A DNA stretch of 64,000 nt from Shewanella olleyana (lineage in GTDB: Bacteria; Pseudomonadota; Gammaproteobacteria; Enterobacterales; Shewanellaceae). The notes under the pieces are model-generated. The model saw only the letters and a program-made list of their open reading frames with translations, did no database searches and had not been told where the DNA came from. The stretch is from assembly GCF_023283825.1 (NCBI RefSeq), contig NZ_JAKILD010000007.1, forward strand, positions 62,001-126,000. Reading direction: 5' to 3'. Position numbers and translations under genes: made by a program. This document shows, piece after piece, positions 36,130 to 44,244 of this stretch (within the stretch, counting starts at the first letter, position 1; each line of letters starts with the position of its first letter).

Positions 36130-37275
36130 TTAAGATAGTTCGAGCTCAATAAAACCACCAGCAGGTAGTTCTTCATCATAAAACAAACCATCAAATTGAT
36201 TTTTCATTAATCTACTTTTGTGATGAGATATGTTACTCGCAATGCAAATTTTCTCATTTGGCATTAATGTCCTAAATTGCATACTAGGTTTATTCCACTG
36301 AACAGCACCAAGCTGTAAAGACTCAGAAATAGCTAATGGTGCTAGGCCATTATCATTTCTTAAATAACACCGTAGACCGCTTCCAGCTTGGCCAATAGCC
36401 GCACGAAAATTTGTTAGTTCTACTGCGACATAAACGATATCGACATAAAGACTTAAACCTGAATTTGCCATTCTATCATTGAGGTAACTCAACATGTTAA
36501 ACGGTTCAATTAGAGTGGTGCTTAGACCATTTCGATACAGTTTGAGTTTTTGATTAACAAAACTTCGCAGCATGACACAACCAAAAGCTGAACGATTATC
36601 TTCCGGGTGGAAGTGAGCCATATACATGATTAAATTATTTTCGCCCACCATGGTCGAATCAATGAAGTACGCACTTACATCGCTATTTTTACAAAGGCTG
36701 TAATGGATTCGGGCAGCTGGATAGCTCACATTAGAGGCGGGAAAAAGCTGCTGCTGAACACTTTTTGCAGCTTCTGCATTATGTTCAAGTAAAGTGAGAT
36801 TATCACTGAGCTCTTGATAACATAAATCTTGGCTCATGCTGGCAGCAGAATTAATGACGGCGTCGCTATCATTAAAGTCGACAACACCAAATTGATTATT
36901 CGCAGGAGAAATGGCTTGTTCGATCGCATGTTCAATAATTTTTAAGTCGGCAACTGGTTTTACAAGGTAATCACTTGCACCATACCTCAGCGCCTCAACC
37001 ACATCTGCCATTACATTATTGCCGGATATGACGATAGAAGGGATAGCGGGATTTATCTTAAGAATTTGTTTCAACATGCCAAGGCCACCTAGCCTTGGCA
37101 TACTTAAATCTGCAATGACAATATCAACCGTGTGAGATTGAAACTCACTGACGCCTTCGTCACCATCACAAGCTTCAAATACAACTGCACCTTGTTGGAT
37201 TAAAAAATCCGTCAATAACTGCCTAAAAACTGAATCATCTTCAACTAAAAGCACTGAGACATCGGTTAATGCCAT
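36130..37275 (-). CDS. RssB-like response regulator (receiver plus PP2C-like output domain)
   Basis: A 381-residue protein. Residues 1-120 are a receiver domain with phospho-acceptor Asp56 (IVIADLSMP), Ser84 and Lys106; the helix ENMADIAKAL-like segment here (NNVMADVVEALRYGASDYLV) matches E. coli RssB. Residues about 190-381 resemble the PP2C/SpoIIE-type fold, but the metal-binding Asp residues are not visible, so it is probably a pseudophosphatase as in RssB. RssB delivers RpoS to ClpXP; whether this protein does so is inference. It is 50 bases after mlaA, with GGGAG before the ATG, so cotranscription with mlaA is likely, through a hairpin at 37296-37323. Confidence 0.75.
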   Translation of the reverse strand: MALTDVSVLLVEDDSVFRQLLTDFLIQQGAVVFEACDGDEGVSEFQSHTVDIVIADLSMPRLGGLGMLKQILKINPAIPSIVISGNNVMADVVEALRYGASDYLVKPVADLKIIEHAIEQAISPANNQFGVVDFNDSDAVINSAASMSQDLCYQELSDNLTLLEHNAEAAKSVQQQLFPASNVSYPAARIHYSLCKNSDVSAYFIDSTMVGENNLIMYMAHFHPEDNRSAFGCVMLRSFVNQKLKLYRNGLSTTLIEPFNMLSYLNDRMANSGLSLYVDIVYVAVELTNFRAAIGQAGSGLRCYLRNDNGLAPLAISESLQLGAVQWNKPSMQFRTLMPNEKICIASNISHHKSRLMKNQFDGLFYDEELPAGGFIELELS

Positions 37276-37295
37276 ACAACTCCCTCGACAGCTAA

Positions 37296-37323
37296 CTGCC
37301 GAAGTCGCTTTTCGCCTCGGCAG
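37296..37323 (-). other. Hairpin between mlaA and the RssB-like gene
   Basis: Seven-bp stem CTGCCGA/TCGGCAG with a GC-rich loop, no T-run. It may act as an mRNA-processing or attenuator structure inside the operon. Confidence 0.35.
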
Positions 37324-37325
37324 CG

Positions 37326-38108
37326 TTACTCAAGTTCAGATAAGTATTCTTCGAGCAACTCATCGTCATCTTGTTTAGCTGGCACATTGCCATCGTAAAC
37401 TTTGTAATCCATATACTGAAAATAAGCTTCTTTGACAAAGGTATACGGATCAAGCGCATTATCTAATAAACGTTCTTGATCAATAGCAGATGCACGGGAA
37501 TCTAGATTTTTTAATCCCCACTTTACAATTGATTGCCACAACAAGAACTCTGATAAAGGAAAGTATAGACCATCAACCCAATCTGTCGCGAGTTCGCGAG
37601 TCACATAAGGACCAAAAAAGGGCGCCATAAAATAAGGACCATTAGGCACACCGTAATAGCCTAGTACTTCATTAAAATCATCTTGCTTTCTGACCATTCC
37701 CATCATGTCAGCAACATCAACTACGCCAAGTAGCCCTAGGGTTGTATTTACAGTAAAGCGTCCGCCAGCATTAGCCGCCCAGCCCCATTTTCCTTGTAAA
37801 GCATTATTGACGAGTGAACTAGGTTCTTCAAAATTACGTACAAAATTATTGACGCCTGACTTAACTGGCGAAGGTATATAATCGTTATAACCATGGGCAA
37901 TTGGACGGAATAAATGCTTATCTAAAATCAGATAATTAAAATCCCACATCGCGCGGTTAAAACCTTCGATGGGATCCCGTGGATCATTATAAATAATTTC
38001 CACAGCTGGTTTTTGAGTAGGTTCACTCACAGTATTTATTTCCTCTGCTTTACTTGAAGCAGAAGAGCAACCCAACAACAAAGAAAGTAACATCCATTTA
38101 TACTTCAT
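37326..38108 (-). CDS. mlaA: Lipid-asymmetry lipoprotein MlaA (VacJ)
   Basis: A 260-residue outer-membrane lipoprotein. The ATG at 38108 gives a short signal peptide with lipobox LLGC (Cys14); a longer in-frame start at 38144 would place it wrongly. The body holds the MlaA hallmarks DPIEGFNRAMWDFNYLILD, NNFVRNFEEPSSLVNNALQG and DFNEVLGYYGVPNGPYFMAPFFGP. It removes misplaced phospholipids from the outer leaflet and passes them to MlaC. The other mla genes are not nearby, which is normal. It has an acidic C-terminus (DDDELLEEYLSELE). Confidence 0.94.
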   Translation of the reverse strand: MKYKWMLLSLLLGCSSASSKAEEINTVSEPTQKPAVEIIYNDPRDPIEGFNRAMWDFNYLILDKHLFRPIAHGYNDYIPSPVKSGVNNFVRNFEEPSSLVNNALQGKWGWAANAGGRFTVNTTLGLLGVVDVADMMGMVRKQDDFNEVLGYYGVPNGPYFMAPFFGPYVTRELATDWVDGLYFPLSEFLLWQSIVKWGLKNLDSRASAIDQERLLDNALDPYTFVKEAYFQYMDYKVYDGNVPAKQDDDELLEEYLSELE

Positions 38109-38254
38109 ACATTTCTCTTTAGGGGAACAAACAAGCGAATTCAAACCAATTAATCATTTAACACCCTAATAATAATTTAAATCAATACTATAACTAACAT
38201 TCTAAACATAAAATAAATCACAAGTTGTATGCAATTGTAAGTGAATTGAAACGT

Positions 38255-38281
38255 TAAAGCTTAATGATTGCGAGTCGATAA
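38255..38281 (+). promoter_or_regulatory. Candidate sigma-28 (FliA) promoter for the FliK-like/FlhB-like pair
   Basis: TAAAGCTT, 11 bases, GTCGATAA: 7/8 and 7/8 against the FliA consensus with exact spacing, the best of the three in the window. Transcription would start near 38289, about 150 bases before the start codon. Confidence 0.65.
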
Positions 38282-38328
38282 AGGTTAGTGTTATCGCTAG
38301 ATCTTAAAGTTGAATTTTGACATTCTGG

Positions 38329-38366
38329 CTACTGTTGTCGCTAAGAGCTACAGTTATCGCTAAGAA
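38329..38366 (+). repeat. Two tandem 19-base direct repeats in the leader of the FliK-like gene
   Basis: Copies at 38329-38347 and 38348-38366 match at 16 of 19 positions (CTACxGTTxTCGCTAAGAx). A partial third copy, GTTATCGCTA, lies at 38290-38299. They could be regulator sites or a translation-control structure. Confidence 0.55.
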
Positions 38367-38437
38367 TACTGCTGAAACATTGTAAATCAACAATTAAATT
38401 GTAATAGGACATATTTAAAGGTGATACTGGATTTATC

Positions 38438-40465
38438 ATGACTTCAATAAAATTAACAAATTCTTCCGGATTATCCACATTAAGAGCATCATCTACAGAT
38501 TCTCTTACTCGTCATGCTTCCAAAACTAGTCACGCTTCCAAAAATAGTGTTAAGGCACAAGTTCATCCTGAAACAGCTAGCCTAAACGTTAAAAACAAAC
38601 AATCACCTGAACAACAGCAAGCCACTAAAGACACCAGTAGCCCATTAACGGTAAATACGGCATTAAGAGCTGTCAAGATCTTAACTCAAGATCATTTAGC
38701 TTCGCAAAGCGAAGTTAGTGCAGCCAAAGCTAATAATCTAGCCATTGAAGTGAATGGGAAATTATTTCAAATTCATACCAATGATCAGATCCGGCAGTTA
38801 ATACAATCCGGTGCAAAAGTAATGCTCAATGCTGATAACTTAATGCAGCTTCAAGCTACAATACCCTCAGCAGTGAACGGCCAGAACAACCAGGTTATTA
38901 AACAAATTGTAATCGTATCCCAAGCAATAAAATTTAATCTCCCTGATGAGATACTCCAATTAGCAAAATCCAATGGAGTGTCATCTCAGCAGCTTTTAGC
39001 ATTGGCTACAAGGCCTCAAGGTTACCCATTACCTTCTGTAGAAATAAATAATAATAAGCTTCATTTTGAAAATGGCACCCATATTATGGTGTCACCGCTC
39101 AATAAATTGCCCTCAGGGCCTCATCTTGCAGAAGTAACACAGTTAGCTGGGCAACTACAATTACGCTTAAGTCCAATTCAGCTGATTGATAACGTATCTA
39201 TAAGCCCCATTTCGAGTAAGACACAAAGCACTTCACAGCCATTAGACAGTACTGTGATAGCTAAATCAGAACCGATTCAAGTCATCACTCAATTTTTAAA
39301 AAAACTAGAACGGATCCCTTTTAATGAAAACAAGCCCGCAGAGCAGAGAACAGAAACTAACCAGCAATTACCACAAAGCCTGAGCGCGTTGGTTCAGCAA
39401 CCCTTAAATAGTAAAACGTTAGAGCAATTAAACAGCTACCTAATCCAGCACAGTAAGTTAGAGCTCAATGTATTTAAACAACTAGAATTACAGATTAATC
39501 AGAACTTAATAAAACCGGGAACAAGTTTAACTGCAAATCAAATGGGTGAACTGAAATTACTGTTAAGCAAATTGAACCCTGAAACCATGGCAATCAATCA
39601 AACCCAAATAGACAAATCGTTTAAATCACCATTTGAGGTCTTAAATCAAAACTTGTCTAAAGCTGGAGCACTGCCAATGCGTGCAGACGGTAATAATTTT
39701 CAGCAAAATCTTGCCACTCAATTATTAAAACTGTTTCCTAAATTAGACCCCTCCCCTTTAACTGAACTTGCCAACCCTGCACTACTAAAAGTTGAGCTTA
39801 AAAGCTTAGCAAGTTTAAACTTATCCCAAGCTATGCAGACAGCAAACACTAATCTTTCTGGTGGGGCGATAACCAGCTTATTCCAGCTTCTATTAGGTTT
39901 TAAACTGCAAAATAGTCATACTACGACCAGCCCCCGCTTGCAGTCATACATAAACAAACTGCAGCAGAAGATGTTGAGCCCATCGACATTCGCTCCGCAG
40001 TTATTATCCGCATTAGACAAAGCTGGCAGTCTGGAGTCAATGACAAAGCTTGCGAGCAGCATAGGCATGTATCAACAAAGCAGTAGTGACCCTAATCAAA
40101 ATACAACCTGGTACTTTGCTTTACCCTATTCTGTTGGGCAAAGAGATGAACAATTAGAAGGGAAATTTGAGAAATCACCTAAAGATGAAAATGAAAACGA
40201 TAATAAAGTTTGGCGGCTGCAATTAAAATTTAACTTAGCTCAAGGGCCTTTGCTCATAATGGCAGTTAAGCAAGGTGAATACCTAGACCTAACCTTTACA
40301 GGAAATAATATGCAGGTGTTATCTAAGGTTGAACAATATCAAGCTTCGCTTTCAGAGAAAATTCAACAGGCAGGTCTACAAGCAAGAGACATCAGCACCA
40401 AAATTGATGTTGTTCCTGCAACATTGTTACCTGGTGATCATTTCTTAGTAAAAACCAATGCGTAA
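38438..40465 (+). CDS. FliK-like hook-length-control-type protein (second FliK)
   Basis: A 675-residue protein with no signal peptide or membrane helix. The first 550 residues are low in complexity (Ser, Asn, Gln, Leu rich); only the last ~110 residues resemble the FliK C-terminal Flg_hook domain (KVWRLQLKFNLAQGPLLIMA; YLDLTFTGNNMQVLSKVEQYQASLSEKIQQAG). True fliK lies at 59649-61214, so this is a paralogue or distant relative, comparable to Bacillus YlqG, which also precedes a FlhB-C-like gene. It could compete for, or tune, export switching. It is followed after 26 bases by the FlhB-like gene and preceded by a sigma-28-like promoter. Confidence 0.7.
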   Translation: MTSIKLTNSSGLSTLRASSTDSLTRHASKTSHASKNSVKAQVHPETASLNVKNKQSPEQQQATKDTSSPLTVNTALRAVKILTQDHLASQSEVSAAKANNLAIEVNGKLFQIHTNDQIRQLIQSGAKVMLNADNLMQLQATIPSAVNGQNNQVIKQIVIVSQAIKFNLPDEILQLAKSNGVSSQQLLALATRPQGYPLPSVEINNNKLHFENGTHIMVSPLNKLPSGPHLAEVTQLAGQLQLRLSPIQLIDNVSISPISSKTQSTSQPLDSTVIAKSEPIQVITQFLKKLERIPFNENKPAEQRTETNQQLPQSLSALVQQPLNSKTLEQLNSYLIQHSKLELNVFKQLELQINQNLIKPGTSLTANQMGELKLLLSKLNPETMAINQTQIDKSFKSPFEVLNQNLSKAGALPMRADGNNFQQNLATQLLKLFPKLDPSPLTELANPALLKVELKSLASLNLSQAMQTANTNLSGGAITSLFQLLLGFKLQNSHTTTSPRLQSYINKLQQKMLSPSTFAPQLLSALDKAGSLESMTKLASSIGMYQQSSSDPNQNTTWYFALPYSVGQRDEQLEGKFEKSPKDENENDNKVWRLQLKFNLAQGPLLIMAVKQGEYLDLTFTGNNMQVLSKVEQYQASLSEKIQQAGLQARDISTKIDVVPATLLPGDHFLVKTNA

Positions 40466-40491
40466 ATTTTCTCCCCATAAGGAAATTTGAG

Positions 40492-40791
40492 ATGAAAGAT
40501 GTAAAGAAAGCGGTGGCATTAAGTTTTGATGGAAATACAGCCCCTACTATCACAGCAACGGGCCAGGATTTAATTGCGGAAGAGATTATTGCTTTAGCTA
40601 ATGATGCTGGTGTATATATCCATCAAGATGAACACCTAAGCAATTTTTTACAGCTACTTGAGTTAGGTGATGAAGTCCCAGAAGAGCTCTACACGTTAAT
40701 TGCAGAGCTTATTGCATTTGTTTATATGCTTGATGGTAAGTTCCCTGAACAATGGAACAACCTTCACCAAAAAATCATTGAAAAAGCGTAA
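40492..40791 (+). CDS. Free-standing FlhB C-terminal-like protein (FhlB/YlqH family)
   Basis: A 99-residue protein similar to the cytoplasmic C-terminal part of FlhB/EscU switch proteins (VALSFDGNTAPTITATGQDLIAEEIIALANDAGVYI; ELGDEVPEELYTLIAELIAFVYML). It has no membrane part and lacks the NPxH autocleavage loop, starting just past it, as in the YlqH/FhlX family. In Bacillus that relative can stand in for the cleaved FlhB C-terminus; the same role here is inference. AAGGAAATTTGAG upstream provides a ribosome site. It pairs with the FliK-like gene and is convergent with the DUF2802 gene. Confidence 0.82.
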   Translation: MKDVKKAVALSFDGNTAPTITATGQDLIAEEIIALANDAGVYIHQDEHLSNFLQLLELGDEVPEELYTLIAELIAFVYMLDGKFPEQWNNLHQKIIEKA

Positions 40792-40828
40792 ACTAATATG
40801 ACTAAGCTAATACCCTAAACTTATATGC

Positions 40829-40852
40829 TTTAACTAATACCACTTAGTTAAA
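40829..40852. terminator. Weak hairpin between the convergent FhlB-like and DUF2802 genes
   Basis: Eight-bp stem TTTAACTA/TAGTTAAA with an eight-base loop; AT-rich and without a clear T tail. It may be a weak terminator. Confidence 0.3.
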
Positions 40853-40868
40853 ACGCTAAGAGAACAGG

Positions 40869-41267
40869 TTACTTTTTATGTAATCGGATTATCAACTCAG
40901 CTTCAGCTTTAGGCAGCTCACATTCTTGCATCAACTCTTCAATTCCAGCACCTAAGCCGACCATTTTTAACGCTCTAGAGTACATCTTAGACTGTGGGTC
41001 TTGCTGACTTGCTTCTTCGATGAGTTCAGATTGTTTAGTCATTTTCTGCTCAAGTTCTACAACTCTTCGGCCAACACCAATAGTACCACTGCGTAGTTCT
41101 TGGAGTTCTTTTTTTACCGTTTCACGCTGTCGGTCCTGCTCTTTTACTAAAACAGTTAACGCATCGACTTTGCTCTGTAGTTTTGTTGTCTTTTTACTGA
41201 AGACTATCCATATGACAGCACAACTAACAACATAAACAACGATCGTAATCAGCAGTTCTTGCGACAT
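40869..41267 (-). CDS. DUF2802 protein at the end of the chemotaxis cluster
   Basis: A 132-residue protein with one N-terminal membrane helix (about 5-25), a coiled-coil region (about 28-95) and a C-terminal conserved block (MYSRALKMVGLGAGIEELMQECELPKAEAELIIRLH). The last block resembles a helix-turn-helix-like DUF2802 end. The family regularly sits after cheW in polar-flagellated gammaproteobacteria, and its function is unknown. A hairpin with a T-rich tail lies between cheW and this gene, so it may be partly uncoupled from them. Confidence 0.8.
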   Translation of the reverse strand: MSQELLITIVVYVVSCAVIWIVFSKKTTKLQSKVDALTVLVKEQDRQRETVKKELQELRSGTIGVGRRVVELEQKMTKQSELIEEASQQDPQSKMYSRALKMVGLGAGIEELMQECELPKAEAELIIRLHKK

Positions 41268-41307
41268 TTATTTTCCTTACCGAATTGAATTAAGTCATTA
41301 AAACACA

Positions 41308-41335
41308 AAAGCCAGCAAAAAATAATGCTGGCTTT
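41308..41335 (-). terminator. Terminator-like hairpin between cheW and the DUF2802 gene
   Basis: Ten-bp stem AAAGCCAGCA/TGCTGGCTTT with an eight-base loop; minus-strand tail TTTGTGTTTT. It may cause partial termination. Confidence 0.65.
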
Positions 41336-41366
41336 CATTGTCAAACAAGATGACCAAGTTATTTCA

Positions 41367-41861
41367 TTATAACTGAGTAATTTCAGCCCATTCGTCATCT
41401 GATAATAACTTATCTAAATCCACTAAAATCAGTAGTTCATTGTCACGGTTACTCACGCCTTGAATAAACTTAGCACTTTCTTCGGTGCCAACATTAGGTG
41501 CATTATCAATTTCTGAGCGGCGCAAATAAACAACCTCAGCGACGCTATCAACCAAAATACCAATAACTTGCTTTTCAGCTTCAATAATGACAATTCTCGA
41601 CGAATCATCCACTTCAGCAGCGTCTAAACCAAAACGTGAACGAGTATCAATGACTGTGACAACATTACCACGAAGGTTAATAATACCAAGTACATATAAA
41701 GGAGCGCCTGGAACAGGAGCAATCTCGGTATAGCGCAATACTTCCTGAACTTGCATTACATTAATACCGTAAGTTTCATTATCTAATTTAAATGTAACCC
41801 ACTGTAGTACTACGTCTTCTTTACCAGCAGCAACTGCTGCAACATTTCTCGAGTCTGTCAT
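41367..41861 (-). CDS. cheW: Chemotaxis coupling protein CheW
   Basis: A 164-residue CheW with the expected pattern: QWVTFKLDNETYGINVMQVQEVLR at the start, APLYVLGIINLRGNVVTVIDTR in the middle (conserved Arg/Asn contacts for receptor and CheA) and GILVDSVAEVVYLRRSEID. It links methyl-accepting receptors to CheA in the polar array. It follows parP by eight bases in the che operon, and no receptor gene is in the window. Confidence 0.95.
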   Translation of the reverse strand: MTDSRNVAAVAAGKEDVVLQWVTFKLDNETYGINVMQVQEVLRYTEIAPVPGAPLYVLGIINLRGNVVTVIDTRSRFGLDAAEVDDSSRIVIIEAEKQVIGILVDSVAEVVYLRRSEIDNAPNVGTEESAKFIQGVSNRDNELLILVDLDKLLSDDEWAEITQL

Positions 41862-41869
41862 AAATAACC

Positions 41870-42973
41870 TCAGTCAATCGAATCTTGACAACCTAATCCT
41901 GCATCTAGCATTTCGATAAGTGCTTGCACATTCAAAATACCACACATTTGTTCTTTTACTACTCCAGCAAGCCATGGGCGCTTACCAGGCTTTTCACGCC
42001 AATTAACGTGTGATTTATCTATTCTAACGGCATTAACCAAAGATTCGCATGCAAGTCCCCAGTCAGTGTCTTCTAGCATTACCAGATATTGATAATCGAT
42101 ACCGTCAGCCAACTCTTTAGTGTATTTCTCAGGCATCACCCAGCGGCAACTATCAACAACATTCACTTTTTGTTCACGACGAGTTTGTACACCTAAAAAC
42201 CAATCAGGACGTCCAATCAAATGATTTATATGTTCTATTTTAACAATTCCACCCAAACTTACCAATGGCACAGCTAAGGTTAAACCCGCAACATTGAAAA
42301 ATAAAACCTGAAACTCATCGTCTAATACATCTTGTAAATTACCCGTAATGCTCGGCGGAATTGCAGACTGTTGAGCAACGCGTGAATCATGCTCTCCATC
42401 GGTCTCACTAAAACTCGTTTCTGCTTTATCTAGACTTATATCGGCTGAAAATTCAGATTCTTTATTATCAACAGAAGATAAAGTTTCGCTTTTCTCATTC
42501 GATTCTTTTTCGACGATAACTTGACCAAGTTGTTGCCTTACTTGCTGAGCTTTCGATTTTATTTCTTGTTGAACTTGTTGCTGTGTTTTTACAGGTTCAG
42601 GAGGATTTTCACCTGCTGTTAATTCATCAACCTTGTGCTCATGTTGTTTAATCGACGGTTTAGATACCGCCGATAACAATTTAGATAGAGCAGCCTTATC
42701 CACTTGAGGCTCAGCAAACTCCTTGTTTACCTCTGTATGCACTTTTTTCGATTCAACTTGTGGGCTCTTAGCCGAGACATTCGTTACATCTTGAGTACTT
42801 TTTAAGCTTGCTTTGTTAATTGTCTTACCGTGTTGTTTTTTAAAGCTAACAGATTCGACCTCTGCTTTTTTGCTATCAAGTTCGTTTTCAGCAGCTACTG
42901 GAACCTCTGTTGAAGGCTCTTGTAATAATACAGCGAAAAAATCAAAAACAGTCTCGTCAACCGATTTTGACAT
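41870..42973 (-). CDS. parP: ParP: CheW-domain protein of the polar chemotaxis array
   Basis: A 367-residue protein. The first ~215 residues are a disordered, Glu/Lys/Gln/Val-rich region; the last ~150 form a CheW-like domain (DEFQVLFFNVAGLTLAVPLVSLGGIVK; PDWFLGVQTRREQKVNVVDS; DTDWGLACESLVNAVRI). In Vibrio such a protein, ParP, is encoded next to parC and binds CheA and ParC, helping to keep arrays at the pole. Position next to a ParA-like gene and cheW is the main reason for the name. Its start overlaps the parC end by 17 bases, suggesting translational coupling. Confidence 0.85.
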   Translation of the reverse strand: MSKSVDETVFDFFAVLLQEPSTEVPVAAENELDSKKAEVESVSFKKQHGKTINKASLKSTQDVTNVSAKSPQVESKKVHTEVNKEFAEPQVDKAALSKLLSAVSKPSIKQHEHKVDELTAGENPPEPVKTQQQVQQEIKSKAQQVRQQLGQVIVEKESNEKSETLSSVDNKESEFSADISLDKAETSFSETDGEHDSRVAQQSAIPPSITGNLQDVLDDEFQVLFFNVAGLTLAVPLVSLGGIVKIEHINHLIGRPDWFLGVQTRREQKVNVVDSCRWVMPEKYTKELADGIDYQYLVMLEDTDWGLACESLVNAVRIDKSHVNWREKPGKRPWLAGVVKEQMCGILNVQALIEMLDAGLGCQDSID

Positions 42974-43763
42974 GCTTAAACTCCTTCGCTAACAAAAAGT
43001 CTAATAATCGGTTGTAAGCTTTCATACCACGAGAACTTGGGAAAAAATGCGAGACTGGAACGTGCGCTAAACTGGCATCCCTAAACTTGGTATCCACAGG
43101 GATCACATCAGGCCATAAAGTATCCGGGTAAGTTTCTTCTAGCGACTTAAGTGCGGTAGGCGAGGCTTTCGTGCGGCGATCAAACATGGTTGGTAAAATG
43201 GTGAAGCTATAAGAAGTTTTTTTAGAACGTCCCATTAGCCCCATCGTTTTTATCATTCTTTCTAAGCCCTTAATAGCTAAAAACTCGGTTTGTACTGGAA
43301 TGATAATGTGCTGGCTAGCGGCAAGAGCATTAACCATTAACACTCCTAAAATAGGGGGGCAATCAATGATGGCAACATCATATTTATCTTCAAGCAATGA
43401 GGTTACATTTCGCAGTACTAGTCCCATTCCTTCTTGATGGCCTAGCGCCCGATCAAGTGTTGCCAAAGCCATTGTGGCTGGAATTAAATCTAAACCATCA
43501 ATAGAGGTAGGAACAATATGTTTTTCAACACCTTCAAGGGTTAGGTTTTTATGAGCGAGGAAAATATCATACAAAGAGCTAGGAACCTGCTCAGAATCAA
43601 TGCCAAGATAATAGCCCAATGAAGCGTGAGGATCTGTGTCTATCATCAACACCCGCTGCCCACGTTTTACCAACGCGCCAGCAAGGCTTGCAACCGTCGT
43701 AGTCTTTCCGACTCCGCCCTTTTGATTAGCTATTGTCCATACTTTCAAATCACGCCTCGTCAC
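42957..43763 (-). CDS. parC: ParC: ParA-family ATPase for polar positioning of chemotaxis arrays
   Basis: A 268-residue ParA/MinD-like ATPase with deviant Walker A NQKGGVGKTTTVASLAGALV, switch DTDPHASLGYYLG and DCPPILGVLMVNAL. In Vibrio, ParC forms a polar gradient that delivers the arrays; the parC-parP-cheW order is the same here. The annotated GTG at 43763 lacks a good ribosome site. A TTG at 43748, with GAGG six bases before it, gives MKVWTIANQKGGVGK, more like family N-termini, so the true start may be there. Confidence 0.88.
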   Translation of the reverse strand: MTRRDLKVWTIANQKGGVGKTTTVASLAGALVKRGQRVLMIDTDPHASLGYYLGIDSEQVPSSLYDIFLAHKNLTLEGVEKHIVPTSIDGLDLIPATMALATLDRALGHQEGMGLVLRNVTSLLEDKYDVAIIDCPPILGVLMVNALAASQHIIIPVQTEFLAIKGLERMIKTMGLMGRSKKTSYSFTILPTMFDRRTKASPTALKSLEETYPDTLWPDVIPVDTKFRDASLAHVPVSHFFPSSRGMKAYNRLLDFLLAKEFKHVKIG

Positions 43764-43779
43764 TCAATATTGTTTGCAC

Positions 43780-44244
43780 TTATTTATTATTTTTAGGTGT
43801 CTCAGATTCTCGCGTTGTGACTCGAATTCCACCATGAGGCAACGTGATGACTTTTACGCCTTGTGCATTTTCAGTGACTGCTTGACTTGAAAGTGCAGAA
43901 TTTTTTGCTTGCTCACTCATTAGAGTATTATCAAGAGTGTCGGAACTAACTACCTCGCTTCCTGGTCCGAATGCCAAGGTGATATCTTCACCTTTTGCAG
44001 CTCTTGCTGCCATAGCTTGAGTTTGTTCAGGGTATTTAGCTAACCAGTTTGCGATTTGCGCAGCTTGATCATCGGGAACCATTAACAAAACTTGCGACCC
44101 CTTTAGCGCGTTAACTTCTATTGCTAGTTCACGATTTTTTTTTGCTAAATCAAAATATAAACTTCCTAAACATATCACTGCAATAATCAATATAAACACA
44201 ACAAACATGTGTTGTGTAGACATTGCAGGCTTAACCCTAGCCAC
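43780..44244 (-). CDS. Unknown membrane-anchored protein between cheB and parC (154 aa)
   Basis: I do not recognise a family. One hydrophobic helix (about residues 12-31) is followed by a short coiled segment ([16 protein letters not shown]), a block with [28 protein letters not shown], and a low-complexity tail ending in a strand-rich piece ([17 protein letters not shown]). The GTG start overlaps cheB by eight bases; an ATG at 44223 is also possible. Its place in the operon suggests a role in array, stator or receptor positioning; nothing in the sequence proves this. The Vibrio operon I recall has no equivalent gene. Confidence 0.6.
   Translation of the reverse strand: MARVKPAMSTQHMFVVFILIIAVICLGSLYFDLAKKNRELAIEVNALKGSQVLLMVPDDQAAQIANWLAKYPEQTQAMAARAAKGEDITLAFGPGSEVVSSDTLDNTLMSEQAKNSALSSQAVTENAQGVKVITLPHGGIRVTTRESETPKNNK

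Larger units (their letters stand above)
38109..38437. other. Divergent region between mlaA and the FliK-like gene
   Basis: About 330 bases without a gene. It contains a sigma-28-like promoter (38255-38281) reading toward the FliK-like gene and two tandem 19-base repeats (38329-38366) in the expected leader. Confidence 0.55.

Noticed and set aside
42668..42680. GCCGATAA inside parP
   Set aside because: The -35 box is missing at the right spacing and it lies in coding sequence with no gene downstream on that strand.
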